Source of the DNA: Martinezella rhizogenes
GTDB taxonomy: Bacteria > Pseudomonadota > Alphaproteobacteria > Rhizobiales > Rhizobiaceae
Assembly: GCF_027460065.1 (NCBI RefSeq)
Contig: NZ_JAPYZZ010000001.1
Coordinates: forward strand, 562,864-626,863
Length of the DNA: 64,000 nucleotides
Direction of reading: 5' to 3'
The notes beneath the pieces were generated by a model. The model did no database searches. It had not been told where the DNA came from and worked only from the letters and a program-made list of their open reading frames with translations. A program made the translations under genes and the position numbers. Each line of letters starts with the position of its first letter. The stretch's first letter is position 1. This document shows positions 18,815 to 27,041 of this stretch, piece by piece.

Positions 18815-19801
18815 ATGGCGACCACACTGCACAATGGTACCCTCTCATCCGAGGGGTTGAGCGCATCGTCCCGGACGGTCATGCGCCATTATCAACAGCA
18901 GCTTGCGACACGGCGGATCTATACCGTCATTTCGCTCGTGATCTTTCTCGTCATCCTCGTCGCCTCCCTGAATTTCGCCAATGCGGCCAATTCGGGCAAA
19001 TTCTTCGAGCGCCTGCCCTATTTCTTCGATTTCATGAAGACCTTCGTGCCGGATAGTCCGCTGGAAATCTTCCGGGCGATGTTCGACCTGCCGTCGCCTT
19101 ATGCGGATGGTTCGCTGAAATATAATTATGTCGCGGATCGCGTTTACATCACCGACGGATTCTACATCCCGCATTTCATCTACCAGCTGATCATCACACT
19201 CAATATCGCGCTGGTCTCGACAATCATCGGCACGAGTTTCGCCTTCGTGCTCTGCTTCTTTGCCTCCACCAATCTCGTCGGCGCCGGCCTCGTGCGCTGG
19301 GTGGTGCGCCGGGTGATGGAAGTGCTGCGCGCCTTTCCGGAAATCGTCGTCGCCGGGTTGCTGACCGCCATCCTGTCGATCGGTCCGATCGCCGCGATCA
19401 TCGCGATTTCGGTCCATACGATCGGTGCGCTGGGCAAGCTGTTCTTCGAAGTCGTGGAAAATGCCGACATGAAGCCGGATGAAGGCCTGCGTGCCGCCGG
19501 TGCCAACTGGCTGGAGCGGGTGCGCTTCGCCATCGTGCCGCAGGTCCTGCCCAATTTCGTCTCCTACGCACTGCTGCGCGCCGAAATCAATGTGCGCGCT
19601 TCCACGATCATCGGCGCCGTCGGCGGCGGCGGCATTGGCGAGGTCTTCCGTCTGTCGATCGGAAACGATCACGCCTCGAAGACCTATGCCATCATCATCC
19701 TTCTGCTGATCACCATCATCGCCGTCGACCAGTTCTCCAGCTGGCTGCGCCGCAGGCTGATCGGCCAACAATCCTTCGAATTCGGACGGGGAGCGGCCTG
19801 A
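18815..19801 (+). CDS. phnE1: Phosphonate ABC transporter permease PhnE (first copy)
   Basis: This 328-residue permease has several membrane helices and the PhnE-type coupling segment (GAIGKLFFEVVENADMKPDEGLRAAGANWLERVRF-like; here LGKLFFEVVENADM and later INVRASTIIGAVGGGGIG). AAAGGAAAA lies upstream of the ATG. The stop overlaps the start of the second permease by one base. The two probably form a heterodimeric channel for PhnC and PhnD, as is known in rhizobia. Confidence 0.94.
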   Translation: MATTLHNGTLSSEGLSASSRTVMRHYQQQLATRRIYTVISLVIFLVILVASLNFANAANSGKFFERLPYFFDFMKTFVPDSPLEIFRAMFDLPSPYADGSLKYNYVADRVYITDGFYIPHFIYQLIITLNIALVSTIIGTSFAFVLCFFASTNLVGAGLVRWVVRRVMEVLRAFPEIVVAGLLTAILSIGPIAAIIAISVHTIGALGKLFFEVVENADMKPDEGLRAAGANWLERVRFAIVPQVLPNFVSYALLRAEINVRASTIIGAVGGGGIGEVFRLSIGNDHASKTYAIIILLLITIIAVDQFSSWLRRRLIGQQSFEFGRGAA

Positions 19802-21150
19802 TGTCGTCCAGCTTCATTCTCAACACCGCCGAGCGCGAGAAGCTGACGGCTGCACATCCGCAGGTGTTCAACCGCAGTTTCATGCAGCGATATGGTCTGC
19901 TCGTCGGCCTTCTCGTCGCCACCGCCTATCTCATCGGCTGCTTTTTCTTCTTCAATGTCGGCCCGGCTTTCATGCAGGGCCGGTGGGATCGCGCATCCAG
20001 CTATATTCAGGACTGGTATTCCTGGCGTGCCCAACCGCGCCTGCGTTTCGAAGACGGCAAGGTCGAGCCGCAATGGTCGAGCCGCAGACAATATCCTGCC
20101 GACGCCAGGATCGACTGGCTGCAGCCCTTGCCGGATGGCGGTTACAGCGTTTTTTATGCGGGCTCGGACAACCGCCTCGATGTGACGCCGACCCGGGTCG
20201 ATGTCTATGTCGATGGCAGGAGTTATCCCGTCGTTATCAATGGTGATCAGGCTTCAGCGCCGCAAAACGCACCGGAGGAAATCCGGCAAGACGGCAACAA
20301 GGTGCTCGTTCACTACGGCTTTGCAGGTCAGGCCGAGATCCGCACCAGCCAGGTCTATGTGCAGCGCCGCTTTCTCGGATGGGCGAACTTCTTCTTTGAC
20401 ACCCGTTCAGAATTCTGGGGCAAGAGCTACGGCCAACTGGCAGCACTGGCTCTGTGGGGAGAGAGGCTCGATCCCGCACGGTCCAATATCGGTCACATGG
20501 TGGATGATTTCCTCGATAACAGCGTCTGGCAACATGCCGATATCCTGTCCAAGCTGATGCAGACGCTGGTGATGGCATTTGTTGGAACGCTGTTCGGCAC
20601 GCTTGTCGCCCTGCCGCTCGCCTTCATCGCAGCGCGCAACATCACCGCCAACAGGGCGGCAAACTGGGGCATGAAGCGCCTGTTCGATTTCCTGCGTTCC
20701 ATCGACATGCTGATCTGGGCGCTGTTCTTCACCCGCAGTTTCGGCCCGGGACCGATCCCGGGAATTGCCGCGATCTTCTTCACCGATACCGGCGCACTCG
20801 GCAAGGTCTATGCCGAGGCACTGGAGAATGTCGACGACAAGCAGCGCGAAGGCGTCAAATCAGTCGGTGCATCGCCGATTGCGGTCAATCGCTTCGGCGT
20901 GTTGCCGCAGGTCCTGCCGGTCTTCATTTCCCAATCCCTTTATTTCTGGGAAAGCAACACTCGCTCCGCCACCATCATCGGTGCGGTGGGCGCCGGCGGC
21001 ATTGGCCTGAAGCTGCTGGAAGCGATGGGTACCAACGCCGACTGGGACAAGGTCGCCTATATGGTCGTGCTTATCCTCTTCGTCGTTTTCCTGTTCGACC
21101 ATATTTCCAATTCGCTGCGTTCGCGACTGATTGGTAAAACACAGCATTAG
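19801..21150 (+). CDS. phnE2: Phosphonate ABC transporter permease PhnE (second copy, with periplasmic insert)
   Basis: The second permease is 449 residues, about 120 longer than its neighbour. After a first helix near residues 33-53 there is a polar insert of about 160 residues (roughly 60-220), predicted to lie in the periplasm and containing PADARIDWLQPLPDGGYSVF and VDVYVDGRSYPVVING. The usual PhnE bundle follows, with VGTLFGTLVALPLAFIAARN, ALENVDDKQREGVKSVGASP and NTRSATIIGAVGAGGIG. The ATG overlaps the phnE1 stop. The insert may contact PhnD; that is inference. Confidence 0.93.
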   Translation: MSSSFILNTAEREKLTAAHPQVFNRSFMQRYGLLVGLLVATAYLIGCFFFFNVGPAFMQGRWDRASSYIQDWYSWRAQPRLRFEDGKVEPQWSSRRQYPADARIDWLQPLPDGGYSVFYAGSDNRLDVTPTRVDVYVDGRSYPVVINGDQASAPQNAPEEIRQDGNKVLVHYGFAGQAEIRTSQVYVQRRFLGWANFFFDTRSEFWGKSYGQLAALALWGERLDPARSNIGHMVDDFLDNSVWQHADILSKLMQTLVMAFVGTLFGTLVALPLAFIAARNITANRAANWGMKRLFDFLRSIDMLIWALFFTRSFGPGPIPGIAAIFFTDTGALGKVYAEALENVDDKQREGVKSVGASPIAVNRFGVLPQVLPVFISQSLYFWESNTRSATIIGAVGAGGIGLKLLEAMGTNADWDKVAYMVVLILFVVFLFDHISNSLRSRLIGKTQH

Positions 21151-21163
21151 GTCTAAACGGGCA

Positions 21164-21196
21164 GGATAACGAAACTCGCAGCGATTTTCGTTATCC
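21164..21196. repeat. Stem-loop after phnE2
   Basis: GGATAACGAAA and TTTCGTTATCC form a perfect 11-bp stem with an 11-nt loop, 14 bp after the phnE2 stop. No T run follows, so it may be an mRNA 3'-end or processing structure rather than a classical terminator. Confidence 0.5.
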
Positions 21197-21315
21197 CTCG
21201 TCCCGAACGTTCACGCAGTCCCGATTTGCTCAGGCCATATTTCTCCACCATCTCCGTCTACGCCTTCATCGCGGTGGGAGTATCTGTGGCGTTTTGATTA
21301 CGCTTTTTTCCATCT

Positions 21316-21333
21316 GCATCATCATTCTGTCAC
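21316..21333 (+). promoter_or_regulatory. Candidate PHO box upstream of the DUF1045-phnM-phnN unit
   Basis: GCATCAT-N4-CTGTCAC matches 10 of 14 positions of the tandem CTGTCAT PhoB site. It lies 101 bp before the probable GTG start, in the 283-bp gap after phnE2. Confidence 0.4.
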
Positions 21334-21433
21334 GGAAAGCGATTACTCGCACTCCTGACCTTGCGGGAAGCGGGCGAGTCACGCCAAATAGCTTCTCATC
21401 CCTGGTTTTCCATGACACCGAAGAGTGCTTGCC

Positions 21434-22123
21434 GTGCGCTACGCCATCTATTTTTCTCCGGCTAAAGATCATCCGCTGACTGAAACGGCGTCGCGCTGGC
21501 TGGGCCGCAATGCGTTTTCCGGCACGTTGCACGACGACCACCACGACTATGCCGATTTAACGGAGGAACCCCGTCGTTACGGTTTCCACGCGACCCTGAA
21601 GGCCCCCTTTGAGCTTGCCGAAAAATACAGCGAAGCGGAGCTTCTCGCGACCGTCGAAGACTTTGCGGCTAATCAGTCCGCCTTCGAGATACCGCGCATC
21701 GTCGTCGGGGCGCTTGGGCCGTTTTTCGCGCTGGTTCCAGACCGTATTTACCAGCCGCTACAGGATTTTGCCGCCGAGGTTGTTGATCACTTCGATCGGT
21801 TCCGCGCGCCCCTGTCTGAGACCGATATTGCCCGCCGACGACCGCAGATGCTGACGGAAAGCCAGCGACAAAATCTCTCTCTCTGGGGTTATCCGCATGT
21901 CATGGATGACTTCCGTTTTCATATGACGCTGACCGGCCGTATCGATGAAGATGAGCAGCCCGCCATGCAAGAGGTTCTCTCCACCCGGTTTGCCGAATTC
22001 ACCGACCGGCCTCTCACCATTTCCGGCCTCGCCTTGTTCATTGAAGAAACGCGCGGCGCGCCCTTTACCGTTCATAGCTGGCACCCCCTTGCCCAGCCAC
22101 CAAAGAAAGATGCGAACCCATGA
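21434..22123 (+). CDS. DUF1045 phosphonate-operon protein
   Basis: This 229-residue protein belongs to the DUF1045 family found in phn operons. It shows two 2H-phosphoesterase-like motifs: RYGFHATLKAPF near residue 40, and DDFRFHMTLTGR in the second half, each H-x-T/H-x-T-like. By analogy with 2H phosphoesterases it may hydrolyse a cyclic ribose phosphate intermediate, which would fill the role of PhnP; that is inference. The GTG at 21434 gives the family start MRYAIYFSP and has GAAGAG upstream; a GTG at 21425 is the alternative. Its stop overlaps the phnM start. Confidence 0.88.
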   Translation: MRYAIYFSPAKDHPLTETASRWLGRNAFSGTLHDDHHDYADLTEEPRRYGFHATLKAPFELAEKYSEAELLATVEDFAANQSAFEIPRIVVGALGPFFALVPDRIYQPLQDFAAEVVDHFDRFRAPLSETDIARRRPQMLTESQRQNLSLWGYPHVMDDFRFHMTLTGRIDEDEQPAMQEVLSTRFAEFTDRPLTISGLALFIEETRGAPFTVHSWHPLAQPPKKDANP

Positions 22124-23256
22124 CCGAGCACGCCCTTTCCAATGCCCGTATCGTTCTGGAAGACGATATTATTCTCGGATCCGTTCTGATCCGTGACGGC
22201 AAGATTGCCGATATCAGCGAAGGCGCTTCCAAAACCGGAGAAGACCTCGAAGGCGACTTCCTGATCCCCGGCCTGGTGGAACTCCACACTGACCACCTTG
22301 AGCAGCATTATTCGCCGCGTCCCGGTGTGATCTGGGACAAGATCGCCGCCATTCAGGCGCATGACGCACAGGTCGCCGCTTCCGGCATCACCACGGTGTT
22401 CGATTGCCTGCGGCTCGGCTCGGATGAGGATGGCGGTTTCAAAAAGGGCGAAATGCGCGAAATGGCTGACGCCATCGAGGCGGCGGCGGATCAGAACCGC
22501 CTGCGCGCGGACCACCTGCTGCATCTGCGCTGTGAAGTGGCTTCCGCCGATGTGCTTGAGCATTTCGAAGACTTCGAAACCGATCCGCGCGTGCGGCTGA
22601 TTTCGCTGATGGATCACTCCCCGGGTCAGCGCCAGTTCCAGTCGATGGACCAGTATATCTTCTATTATCAGAAGAAACGCGGCTTGAGCGACGAGGCTTT
22701 TGCCGAATTCGTGCGCCGGCGACAGGCCGCATCAGCCGAATATTCCACCAAGCATCGCGACTATCTGGCCGCTCGTTGCGCTGAGCGTGGCATCACCGTT
22801 GCGAGCCATGACGACGCGACCGAAGCGCATGTCGGCGAAGCCATCGGCCACGGCGTGAAACTGGCGGAATTCCCCACCAGCGTCGAGGCGGCAAAGGCGT
22901 CGCACAGCGCCGGCATGAGCGTGTTGATGGGTGCGCCGAATATCGTCCGCGGCAAGTCTCATTCCGGCAATATCGCCGCCCGCGATTTGGCCGAGATCGG
23001 CGTGTTGGATGTTCTTTCTTCCGACTACGTGCCGTTCAGCCTGCTCTTCGCGCCGTTCCTGCTCGCCGATCAGGTGGAGGCCATCAGCCTGCCGGAAGCG
23101 CTGCGCATGGTCACCGCCACGCCGGCACGCACGGTCGGCCTCGTTGACCGGGGCCGTATCGCAACCGGATTGCGGGCCGATCTAGTACGGGTCCACCGCG
23201 AAGATGGCGTGCCGGTCGCCCGTTCGGTCTGGCGCCAGGGCAAGCGCGTGGCATGA
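22120..23256 (+). CDS. phnM: Ribose 1-methylphosphonate 5-triphosphate diphosphatase PhnM
   Basis: PhnM (378 residues) is an amidohydrolase-superfamily enzyme that removes pyrophosphate from alpha-D-ribose 1-methylphosphonate 5-triphosphate, preparing the substrate of PhnJ. Metal ligands are visible in LVELHTDHLEQHYSPRPGV (HxDH), and further conserved segments are LMDHSPGQRQF, SHDDATEAHV and LSSDYVPFSLL. It overlaps the DUF1045 gene upstream and phnN downstream by four bases each. Confidence 0.96.
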   Translation: MTEHALSNARIVLEDDIILGSVLIRDGKIADISEGASKTGEDLEGDFLIPGLVELHTDHLEQHYSPRPGVIWDKIAAIQAHDAQVAASGITTVFDCLRLGSDEDGGFKKGEMREMADAIEAAADQNRLRADHLLHLRCEVASADVLEHFEDFETDPRVRLISLMDHSPGQRQFQSMDQYIFYYQKKRGLSDEAFAEFVRRRQAASAEYSTKHRDYLAARCAERGITVASHDDATEAHVGEAIGHGVKLAEFPTSVEAAKASHSAGMSVLMGAPNIVRGKSHSGNIAARDLAEIGVLDVLSSDYVPFSLLFAPFLLADQVEAISLPEALRMVTATPARTVGLVDRGRIATGLRADLVRVHREDGVPVARSVWRQGKRVA

Positions 23257-23852
23257 CCACCGATGGAGAAGATAGCCGGCGCACATTGTCGCCCGGCACG
23301 ATGATCGTGATTGTCGGCCCGAGCGGGGCCGGCAAGGACACGTTGATGGACTATGCGGCGGCACAACTCTCCGGCCGCCCGGGTTTCCATTTCACGCGCC
23401 GCGTCATTACCCGCAGCTGCGATGCGGGCGGTGAAAATCACGATGCCGTTTCGTTGCACGAGTTCAACCAGCTGGAAGACGCAGGTGCCTTCGCGGTCTC
23501 TTGGCAGGCGCACGGTCTGAAATACGGCATTCCGGCCGCCGTCTATAGCCATCTCGAAGCGGGAGACGTTGTCATCGCCAATGGTTCACGCTCGGCGCTT
23601 CCGCATTTTGGCACTGCATTTTCCCGTCTGAAGGTCGTGAACATCGTTGCGCGGCCGGATGTGCTGGCGAGGCGACTGGAACAGCGCGGACGGGAAAGCC
23701 AGGACGACATTCTCCGCCGGCTGGAACGAAGCTCGCTGGCCGTCGCCGGGGACTTCGATGTCACGACCGTCGATAATAGCGGCGCAATCGAAGATGCCGG
23801 CAAGACCATCATGCAGGTGCTGCAGCAAAGCGCCGGTTCCAGCCACCCTTAA
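23253..23852 (+). CDS. phnN: Ribose 1,5-bisphosphate phosphokinase PhnN
   Basis: The 199-residue kinase has a guanylate-kinase-like fold with Walker A GPSGAGKDT near residue 24 and FHFTRRVITR after it. PhnN phosphorylates ribose 1,5-bisphosphate to PRPP, the last step that returns ribose from C-P lyase to nucleotide metabolism. The ATG overlaps the phnM stop. It closes the third phn unit, and no clear terminator follows. Confidence 0.94.
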   Translation: MTTDGEDSRRTLSPGTMIVIVGPSGAGKDTLMDYAAAQLSGRPGFHFTRRVITRSCDAGGENHDAVSLHEFNQLEDAGAFAVSWQAHGLKYGIPAAVYSHLEAGDVVIANGSRSALPHFGTAFSRLKVVNIVARPDVLARRLEQRGRESQDDILRRLERSSLAVAGDFDVTTVDNSGAIEDAGKTIMQVLQQSAGSSHP

Positions 23853-23939
23853 AATGCCGCAGCCGGGCTGCTCGACAAACACGCTTTCAAGGCTTACCAT
23901 CAGGCGACAATTTCCAAACATGGTACGCCAAGGCGAGGG

Positions 23940-24980
23940 ATGCCCGAAAAAAGGGTCAGTGACGAGATATCTGTGGTCGCCGGTCTGGCCGCCGGCGTCA
24001 GTAATTACGCCCGGTCACGGGGCATCGATATCGTTCCCATCTGCAAAGCACTGGATATTGATCCCGCCACATTCAGCAGCCTGACGGAACGCATCAGCCT
24101 CGACAGATTTTCCCGTCTGCTGGAAACCTGCGCCTTGATTTCCGGCGACGACGCCTTTGGCCTGCAATGCGCCGCCACCTTTCCAGCCGGTGCATCCGGT
24201 GCGTTCGGATATGGGCTGATCAGCGCCCCCACTGTTCGGTCGTTCCTGCGTTTTCTTCAGGATCATGTTTATTACGCCACCAATAACAGCAATTTCACCA
24301 TGGTGACGGATGCCGCGCAGGTAACGCTGTCATGGTCCTTCGCGCCCGGGATCGCCAAACGCGATCAATATGTGGATTTGTCACTTGCCGTTCTGATGCA
24401 GCGTCTGCGCGATATTCTCGGAGAGCGCGTGAACCAGATCGAGATCGGTCTGGAGCGACAGAAACCCAATAATATTCAGCTGTTTAAAGACAGACTGACC
24501 AGACGGCTCAGTTTTTCCCAGGCCATCCACACGATGCGACTTCCGGCATCGCTTCTGGATGTGGCCAATCCGAATGCGGATGAGCGCCTGTTCGAATTGA
24601 TGAACTTGCAATGCCGGATGTTGCGGCCTGAAACATCGGCGGACCCGACCCATTTCATCGATCAGGTGAAACGCTATATGCAGATGCGGCTGTCGGACGC
24701 AGAACTTTCACTCGCAGAGATCGCGCCCTACTTCAACCTTTCGGAACGGAGTTTCCAAAGGCGGCTCGCCGAGCTTGGCACCAATCTCAACGAGATAAAG
24801 GACGCCATTCGCAAAAACGCCGGTTTCAAACTCCTTGTCGAAAGCGATCTTCCGGTATCTGACATCAGTTACAGGCTTGGTTATTCCACACCCGGTGCCT
24901 TTTCGCGTTCCGTTTCGCGCTGGTTCGGGGCGACACCCACGGATATTCGAAGGAAACACGCGCATCATTCCGCCAGCTGA
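23940..24980 (+). CDS. AraC-family transcriptional regulator
   Basis: The 346-residue protein has an N-terminal arabinose-binding-type domain of the OruR/ArgR-like AraC subgroup (about residues 15-200, with GAFGYGLISAPTVRSFLRFL) and a C-terminal double helix-turn-helix (about 245-335, with LSLAEIAPYFNLSERSFQRRLAELG and PVSDISYRLGYSTPGAFSRSVSRWFGATP). It follows phnN by 87 bp on the same strand, but the family usually controls amino-acid or quorum-type signals and nothing ties it to phosphonates. The target is unknown. Confidence 0.85.
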   Translation: MPEKRVSDEISVVAGLAAGVSNYARSRGIDIVPICKALDIDPATFSSLTERISLDRFSRLLETCALISGDDAFGLQCAATFPAGASGAFGYGLISAPTVRSFLRFLQDHVYYATNNSNFTMVTDAAQVTLSWSFAPGIAKRDQYVDLSLAVLMQRLRDILGERVNQIEIGLERQKPNNIQLFKDRLTRRLSFSQAIHTMRLPASLLDVANPNADERLFELMNLQCRMLRPETSADPTHFIDQVKRYMQMRLSDAELSLAEIAPYFNLSERSFQRRLAELGTNLNEIKDAIRKNAGFKLLVESDLPVSDISYRLGYSTPGAFSRSVSRWFGATPTDIRRKHAHHSAS

Positions 24981-25444
24981 CGGATGTCATGGGCATCAAT
25001 ATTTCGAAAATACACATAAAACTTGAGAAATATGTCGGCACATCTAAGAAGATGTGCCGAAACATAACAATAGAAATGCAAAACTTGGCGCGCGATGTTA
25101 TTTTATCGGCGCATCACATCGCTTAATAGAGCGCCGCATATCCCCGGGGTATGACGAAAAACATTCCAGAGCTTTGAAACTGCATTCTGCGCCAGACCCG
25201 AGATTGCGGTCTCGAAAATTGGCGCGGCAGTTCTCTCAATGCCCCGGAATAATGTCCCCTCCGGGATCGGCTGGCTGCGAAAGTGGCTTTTACTGCATAA
25301 TTCCTGATGCGACATGAAACCTATTGGCGAAATTGACGTTTCTGTTCGCGTTTAGGCAGAGCGGTTAACGAGCCAGTTTCGGGGCGAGATCACCAGATGG
25401 TCACGCATTCGGGGCAGGTCAATCTCTTTTGAGGCTGAAAGAAA
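24981..25444. other. 464-bp intergenic region with a strong hairpin
   Basis: This is the longest gap in the window, between the AraC and LuxR-type genes. It contains the perfect hairpin at 25035-25060. ORFs of up to 87 codons occur on both strands, but none combines a good ribosome binding site with protein-like composition. The left half is AT-rich by local standards and could hold promoters. Confidence 0.5.
25035..25060. repeat. Perfect 11-bp hairpin after the AraC gene
   Basis: TCGGCACATCT-AAGA-AGATGTGCCGA is a perfect inverted repeat with a tetraloop, 54 bp after the AraC stop. No T run follows on either strand, so it may be an RNA 3'-end structure or a protein-binding palindrome. Confidence 0.6.
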
Positions 25445-25690
25445 ATGTCTGCAAAAACGCCGCATGAACATCATCAGACGCGCGACATTGTCCTTTCGGA
25501 TCGTGAGCGACATTATCTGGGGCTTGTCGCACGGGGTAAACATCCTTCCCACGTCGCCCTGATAACCGGCGCGGACGAAACGGAAGTAAAGGATACTCTG
25601 GACCGGGTGCGGAACAGGCTGGGTGCGGCCAATCTGCTGAACGCCGTCAGCATTGCCCTGCTACGCGGCCTGATCGAACAGGATGCATGA
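25445..25690 (+). CDS. HTH-only LuxR-type DNA-binding protein
   Basis: The 81-residue protein is almost entirely a GerE/LuxR helix-turn-helix (residues 17-77: LSDRERHYLGLVARGKHPSHVA, then TEVKDTLDRVRNRLGAANLLNAVSIALLRGLI). It has no receiver or ligand domain, so it either acts constitutively, dimerises with another LuxR-type protein, or is regulated by its level. GAGGCTGAAAG lies upstream of the ATG. A 178-bp stretch with hairpins and a terminator follows on the same strand. The target is unknown. Confidence 0.8.
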   Translation: MSAKTPHEHHQTRDIVLSDRERHYLGLVARGKHPSHVALITGADETEVKDTLDRVRNRLGAANLLNAVSIALLRGLIEQDA

Positions 25691-25699
25691 TCACCGTGT

Positions 25700-25900
25700 G
25701 CTTTATCCAAGCTTACGCGAAACGTCCCCTTCCGTAAGCTAAAAACCGAATGAGCGGCTTTCTGCGTCAAATCCTTCCACGTCAATGGCGGGATGGCGGA
25801 CCAAAAGCGGGCTGGACATGATGTCCGGCCCAATCGACGCAAATGCGAAGCAGCCATATCGGGTTTGCCCGGCGGATCATATTCGATCCGCCGGGTTTTT
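25700..25900 (+). ncRNA. Possible small RNA or structured 3' UTR
   Basis: Between the LuxR-type gene and the converging dehydrogenase there are three stems in a row on the plus strand: AGCTTACG / CGTAAGCT (25710-25740), GGGCTGGACA-TGA-TGTCCGGCCC (25809-25831), and the terminator hairpin at 25868-25895 with a T run. This could be an independent small RNA or the long 3' UTR of the LuxR-type mRNA. I see no decisive promoter, and no known RNA family was recognised. Confidence 0.35.
25868..25900 (+). terminator. Rho-independent terminator
   Basis: CCCGGCGGATC-ATATTC-GATCCGCCGGG is a perfect 11-bp stem followed by TTTTT on the plus strand. It ends transcription from the LuxR-type gene or a small RNA. 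The minus strand has no T run here. Confidence 0.85.
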
Positions 25901-25909
25901 CCTGTCGCT

Positions 25910-26899
25910 TCAGAGCGATTGAATTTCGGCGAGAATATCGCTTTCGATCACGATGCCGCTTTCCAGCGCCTGTTTGCGGATACCCTGGCTGCGACGACCG
26001 GGCAAACGCACATTTTCCTGCTTTTCGATCTCACCCGCGATGAGGGCCAGCCGCTCTGTAAAGGCCGCGCCGCCAGAGGATACCGGGTCGATGGCAATGA
26101 TCGTATGGCCGAGGGAGGGTGGCACGCCCTTGTCGTCCAGAAGGGAAGACGCCTGGAATGCGAAATTTCCACCGGTCACCGCAGCCGCCATGATCTCCAC
26201 CATCAGCGCCAAAGCAGCGCCCTTGGCTTCACCCGCAGGCACCATGGTTCCGGCAATCGCCTCTTCTGGATCGGTCGTCGGCCGGCCGTTTCTGTCGAGC
26301 GCCCAATCGCCGGGAATGGTTTCGCCCTTCTGTCGTGCCGCCATGATCTTACCGCGTGCGACCTTGGACAGAGCCAGATCGATGACCAGCGGATCGGCAC
26401 CGCCGATGGGCGCCGCAAAGGCGATGGGGTTGGTGCCATAAAGCGGTGTGTGGCCGCCCCAGGGAGCCATGGAGGCTGGCGCATTGGCGAACATGAGCGC
26501 GACAAGGCCCATTTCCGCAAAGCGCTCGACCGTCAGTGCCATGACACCTGCATGATGGGAGCGATGGATCGCTGCCAGCGCAATGCCCTGCTGTCGGGCC
26601 ATTTCAGGCAATTCCTCAAGAGCGCAGTCGATCGCCGGATAGGCATAACCATGATTGGCATCAATCGAAAGAACACCCGGCTTCACGCGCCTCATTACCG
26701 GACGCGCCTGGCCGTCCACCTTTCCAACCCGCGCCTGGCGGACATAAACGGGGATACGGCGAAAACCATGGCCGCCCTGGCCAGCCGCTTCGGAAGCGAC
26801 CAGCGCCTTTGCCACAGAACGGGCATTTTGCGGCAGAACGCCATTGCGCTCAAAGATAGAGGATACGAGTTCCTCCGCCTCTGCGATTGAGAATTTCAT
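25910..26899 (-). CDS. Malate/L-lactate dehydrogenase family (Ldh_2) oxidoreductase
   Basis: The 329-residue protein belongs to the NAD(P)-dependent Ldh_2 family (malate/sulfolactate/ureidoglycolate dehydrogenases and delta-1-piperideine-2-carboxylate reductases). The catalytic RSHHAGVMALTVERFAEMGL segment, GTNPIAFAAP and the C-terminal LPGRRS are present. The fold uses an unusual NAD-binding domain, so no Rossmann GxGxxG is expected. The start at 26899 is chosen because KFSIAEAEELVSS begins the first family helix. The substrate cannot be assigned: imine reduction in D-lysine/D-proline metabolism and 2-hydroxyacid oxidation are both possible. The gene is alone, 142 bp after tonB. Confidence 0.87.
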   Translation of the reverse strand: MKFSIAEAEELVSSIFERNGVLPQNARSVAKALVASEAAGQGGHGFRRIPVYVRQARVGKVDGQARPVMRRVKPGVLSIDANHGYAYPAIDCALEELPEMARQQGIALAAIHRSHHAGVMALTVERFAEMGLVALMFANAPASMAPWGGHTPLYGTNPIAFAAPIGGADPLVIDLALSKVARGKIMAARQKGETIPGDWALDRNGRPTTDPEEAIAGTMVPAGEAKGAALALMVEIMAAAVTGGNFAFQASSLLDDKGVPPSLGHTIIAIDPVSSGGAAFTERLALIAGEIEKQENVRLPGRRSQGIRKQALESGIVIESDILAEIQSL

Positions 26900-26992
26900 G
26901 ATTTTCGTGATTCCTGTTGGCTCGCATGCGATGGGATATATGAGCCCACTTTGCGGTATAGGGTCGCTGCAAATCAACATGGAAAATGAACC

Positions 26993-27025
26993 GGCCATCC
27001 CGTCCTCTTCAGAGTCGGAATGGCC
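26993..27025 (-). terminator. Weak terminator-like hairpin after tonB
   Basis: GGCCATTCC and GGGATGGCC form a 9-bp stem with one T-G pair and a 15-nt loop, 17 bp after the tonB stop on the minus strand. A short T run (GGTTCATTTTCC) follows only loosely. Confidence 0.3.
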
Positions 27026-27041
27026 TCATGCCGTTCCAGCC

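Noticed and set aside
25054-25317. An 87-codon frame on the plus strand in the largest intergenic gap, and a 70-codon one opposite.
   Set aside because: Both have Arg/Cys/His-rich non-protein-like composition and only weak start signals.
25840-25860. GAAGCAGCC resembling the conserved part of the signal recognition particle RNA.
   Set aside because: The neighbouring GGTCAGG-type sequence and the enclosing helix are missing, so it is a chance match.
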